Part shown: positions 13,335 through 14,689 of the stretch, piece after piece | Layout of the letters: every line of letters begins with the position of its first letter | Numbering within the stretch: position 1 is the stretch's first letter | Source of the DNA: CAZTBB01 sp964611755 | GTDB taxonomy: Bacteria; Pseudomonadota; Alphaproteobacteria; Micavibrionales; Micavibrionaceae | Direction: 5' to 3' | DNA: 14,689 nucleotides | NCBI GenBank assembly: GCA_964611755.1 | Contig: CAZTBB010000047.1 | Span: 1-14,689, forward strand | Translations under genes and position numbers: made by a program | The notes under the pieces: generated by a model | Seen by the model: the letters and a program-made list of their open reading frames with translations, nothing else | What the model was told of the DNA's origin: nothing | Database searches by the model: none

Positions 13335-14689
13335 GCGACCAATCCTTTCGGTGTCTTGATTGGAACGTCATGAGGTGCCTTTTCCTGGGCTGCAACCATA
13401 ATATCTTTTGCGAGCGGAGCCGCGCTAATCGATCCTCCGCCTCCATGCTCCACAACAACCGAACAGACATAGCGCGGGTCATCAATTGGCCCATAGCCGA
13501 CAAACAAAGCGTGGTGACGGTGCTTCCATGGCAGTTCCATAATATCAAATCCGGCCAAACGTTGTGCCATTGTAATACGACGCACCTGTGCCGTTCCTGT
13601 TTTACCGCCCATAGCAATACTGGCCTTTTGAATGCGCGATTTATAAGCTGTCCCTTTTTTGTTGTTCACGGCCTGATCCATGCCCGTCTTGATTAATGCC
13701 AAATGTTCTTTTTTAAAGCCCATATCCGGCCATTTTTCGCGCGCGGCATAATGATTACCCATATGCGATACAATCCACGGCTTCACGGCAAAACCACCAT
13801 TCACCAACCGTGCCGTCATAACCGCCAATTGTAGAGGCGTCGTCTGAATATAACTTTGGCCGATGCTTGCCACAATGGTTTCACCCGTCTTCCAGCTTTC
13901 ACCAAAATATCCCATCTTCCAGTCTTTATCGGGCATCAACCCCGGACGCTCTTCTCTGAGTTCAATATCCAGCTTGCTTCCAAGCCCCAGCACACGGGCC
14001 ATGGCAGAAATTTTCTCAATCCCGAGTTCAGTAGATATTTGATAAAAATAGGTGTCGCAGGATTCCGACAACGCACTCACAAGATTCATCGAACCGTGAC
14101 CACTATGTTTCCAGCAGTGAAACCTGTCACCGCCGAATTCAAAATACCCGGGGCAATTCACACGCGTTCTTTTATCAATAATACCCGCCTCCAATGCCGC
14201 CAGTGCGGTCACCATTTTGAAAGTAGATCCGGGCGGATACTGACCTGCAACAGCCTTATTGGTCAATGGATAACCCGGGTCTGCCAACAAGGCTTCCCAT
14301 TCCTCGACACTCACCCCTTTTGTAAAAAGATTAGGGTCAAACGATGGGCTGGAGGCCATGGCATAGATTGCCCCTGTCTTGGCATCCATAATCACAGCCG
14401 ATGCGCTTCTTTCCTTTGCCAACCGTTTTTGTAATATATCCTGTAATTCAATATCCACACTTAGAACAAGAGGTGATCCAGCCTTGCTGTTTTGCTTGCT
14501 CAGCTCACGGATTTCTCTGCCTGTCACATTCACTTCCACATGAGAATTTCCGTCCTGCCCACGAAGATCAAGATCATATGTTTTTTCCAAGGCCGTTTTG
14601 CCGATTTTAAATCCGGGCAATGTTAAGACACGATCTCCCGTTAACTCCGATTTATTAACCGATCCCACATGCCCGATTATATGCGCGGT
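13331..14689 (-). CDS. mrdA: Penicillin-binding protein 2 (elongation transpeptidase), 5' end outside window
   Basis: The visible 452 residues cover part of the pedestal domain and the whole transpeptidase domain. Reading leftwards from the right edge the frame is open (AHIIGHVGSVNKSEL, a normal internal PBP2 segment), so the GTG at 14668 is not the start and roughly 150-200 N-terminal residues, with the membrane anchor, are missing. Catalytic motifs are intact: STFK at 14227-14216 (acylated Ser), SCD at 14062-14054, and KTG at 13603-13595. The enzyme crosslinks peptidoglycan in the periplasm during elongation with RodA, encoded by the overlapping next gene, and is a beta-lactam target. Confidence 0.95.
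   Translation of the reverse strand, partial: TAHIIGHVGSVNKSELTGDRVLTLPGFKIGKTALEKTYDLDLRGQDGNSHVEVNVTGREIRELSKQNSKAGSPLVLSVDIELQDILQKRLAKERSASAVIMDAKTGAIYAMASSPSFDPNLFTKGVSVEEWEALLADPGYPLTNKAVAGQYPPGSTFKMVTALAALEAGIIDKRTRVNCPGYFEFGGDRFHCWKHSGHGSMNLVSALSESCDTYFYQISTELGIEKISAMARVLGLGSKLDIELREERPGLMPDKDWKMGYFGESWKTGETIVASIGQSYIQTTPLQLAVMTARLVNGGFAVKPWIVSHMGNHYAAREKWPDMGFKKEHLALIKTGMDQAVNNKKGTAYKSRIQKASIAMGGKTGTAQVRRITMAQRLAGFDIMELPWKHRHHALFVGYGPIDDPRYVCSVVVEHGGGGSISAAPLAKDIMVAAQEKAPHDVPIKTPKGLVA

Noticed and set aside
13856..14434. A 192-codon plus-strand frame opposite mrdA
   Set aside because: It is antisense to an intact PBP2 transpeptidase domain and its protein has no recognisable features.

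Overview
The window looks like an alphaproteobacterial chromosome, probably a moderately low-GC lineage. The run of Ns suggests it comes from a draft or metagenome assembly. Three things point to Alphaproteobacteria: an F1FO-ATPase zeta-subunit gene (DUF1476 family), the linkage purC / zeta / bolA / grxD, and a direct-repeat LexA box of the form GTTC-N7-GTTC. I cannot name a genus.

Left half (1 to about 7800): a T7-type podoviral virion module, transcribed leftwards and running off the left edge. In transcription order it holds a 149-aa protein of unknown function, a 143-aa possible permuted papain-like protein, a 100-aa proline-rich protein, the portal, a small Bbp19-like protein, the scaffold, the major capsid protein, an 81-aa virion-region protein, tail tubular protein A (gp11-like) and tail nozzle protein B (gp12-like, cut by the window edge). 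A PilZ-domain gene with its own promoter and a bidirectional terminator sits in reverse orientation between scaffold and capsid, like a moron. A good leftward sigma70-type promoter lies upstream of the capsid gene, on the far side of that insertion. Between the capsid block and the tail genes, about where T7 has its main terminator, is a structured segment with a terminator and a competing antiterminator pairing.

Junction (7742-7877): the phage operon starts from a promoter whose predicted transcription start falls inside a GTTC-N7-GTTC SOS box. This suggests direct control by host LexA. Immediately beyond, and divergent, is an S24-family helix-turn-helix regulator that resembles a conserved alphaproteobacterial chromosomal gene more than a phage CI. 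No integrase, terminase, replication or lysis gene lies between the virion genes and the host genes, so the element is either bounded here or reduced.

Right half (7878-14689): ordinary host genes. These are the S24 regulator, then pyrE-nadK (pyrimidine and NADP synthesis), convergent purC (purine synthesis), divergent zeta subunit (ATP synthase control), bolA-grxD (iron-sulfur handling), and convergent rodA-mrdA (cell elongation; mrdA runs off the right edge). purS, purQ and purL, which often lie between purC and bolA in this class, are absent here.

The most interesting material is the SOS-controlled podoviral module with its c-di-GMP-receptor moron and internal attenuator-like element.
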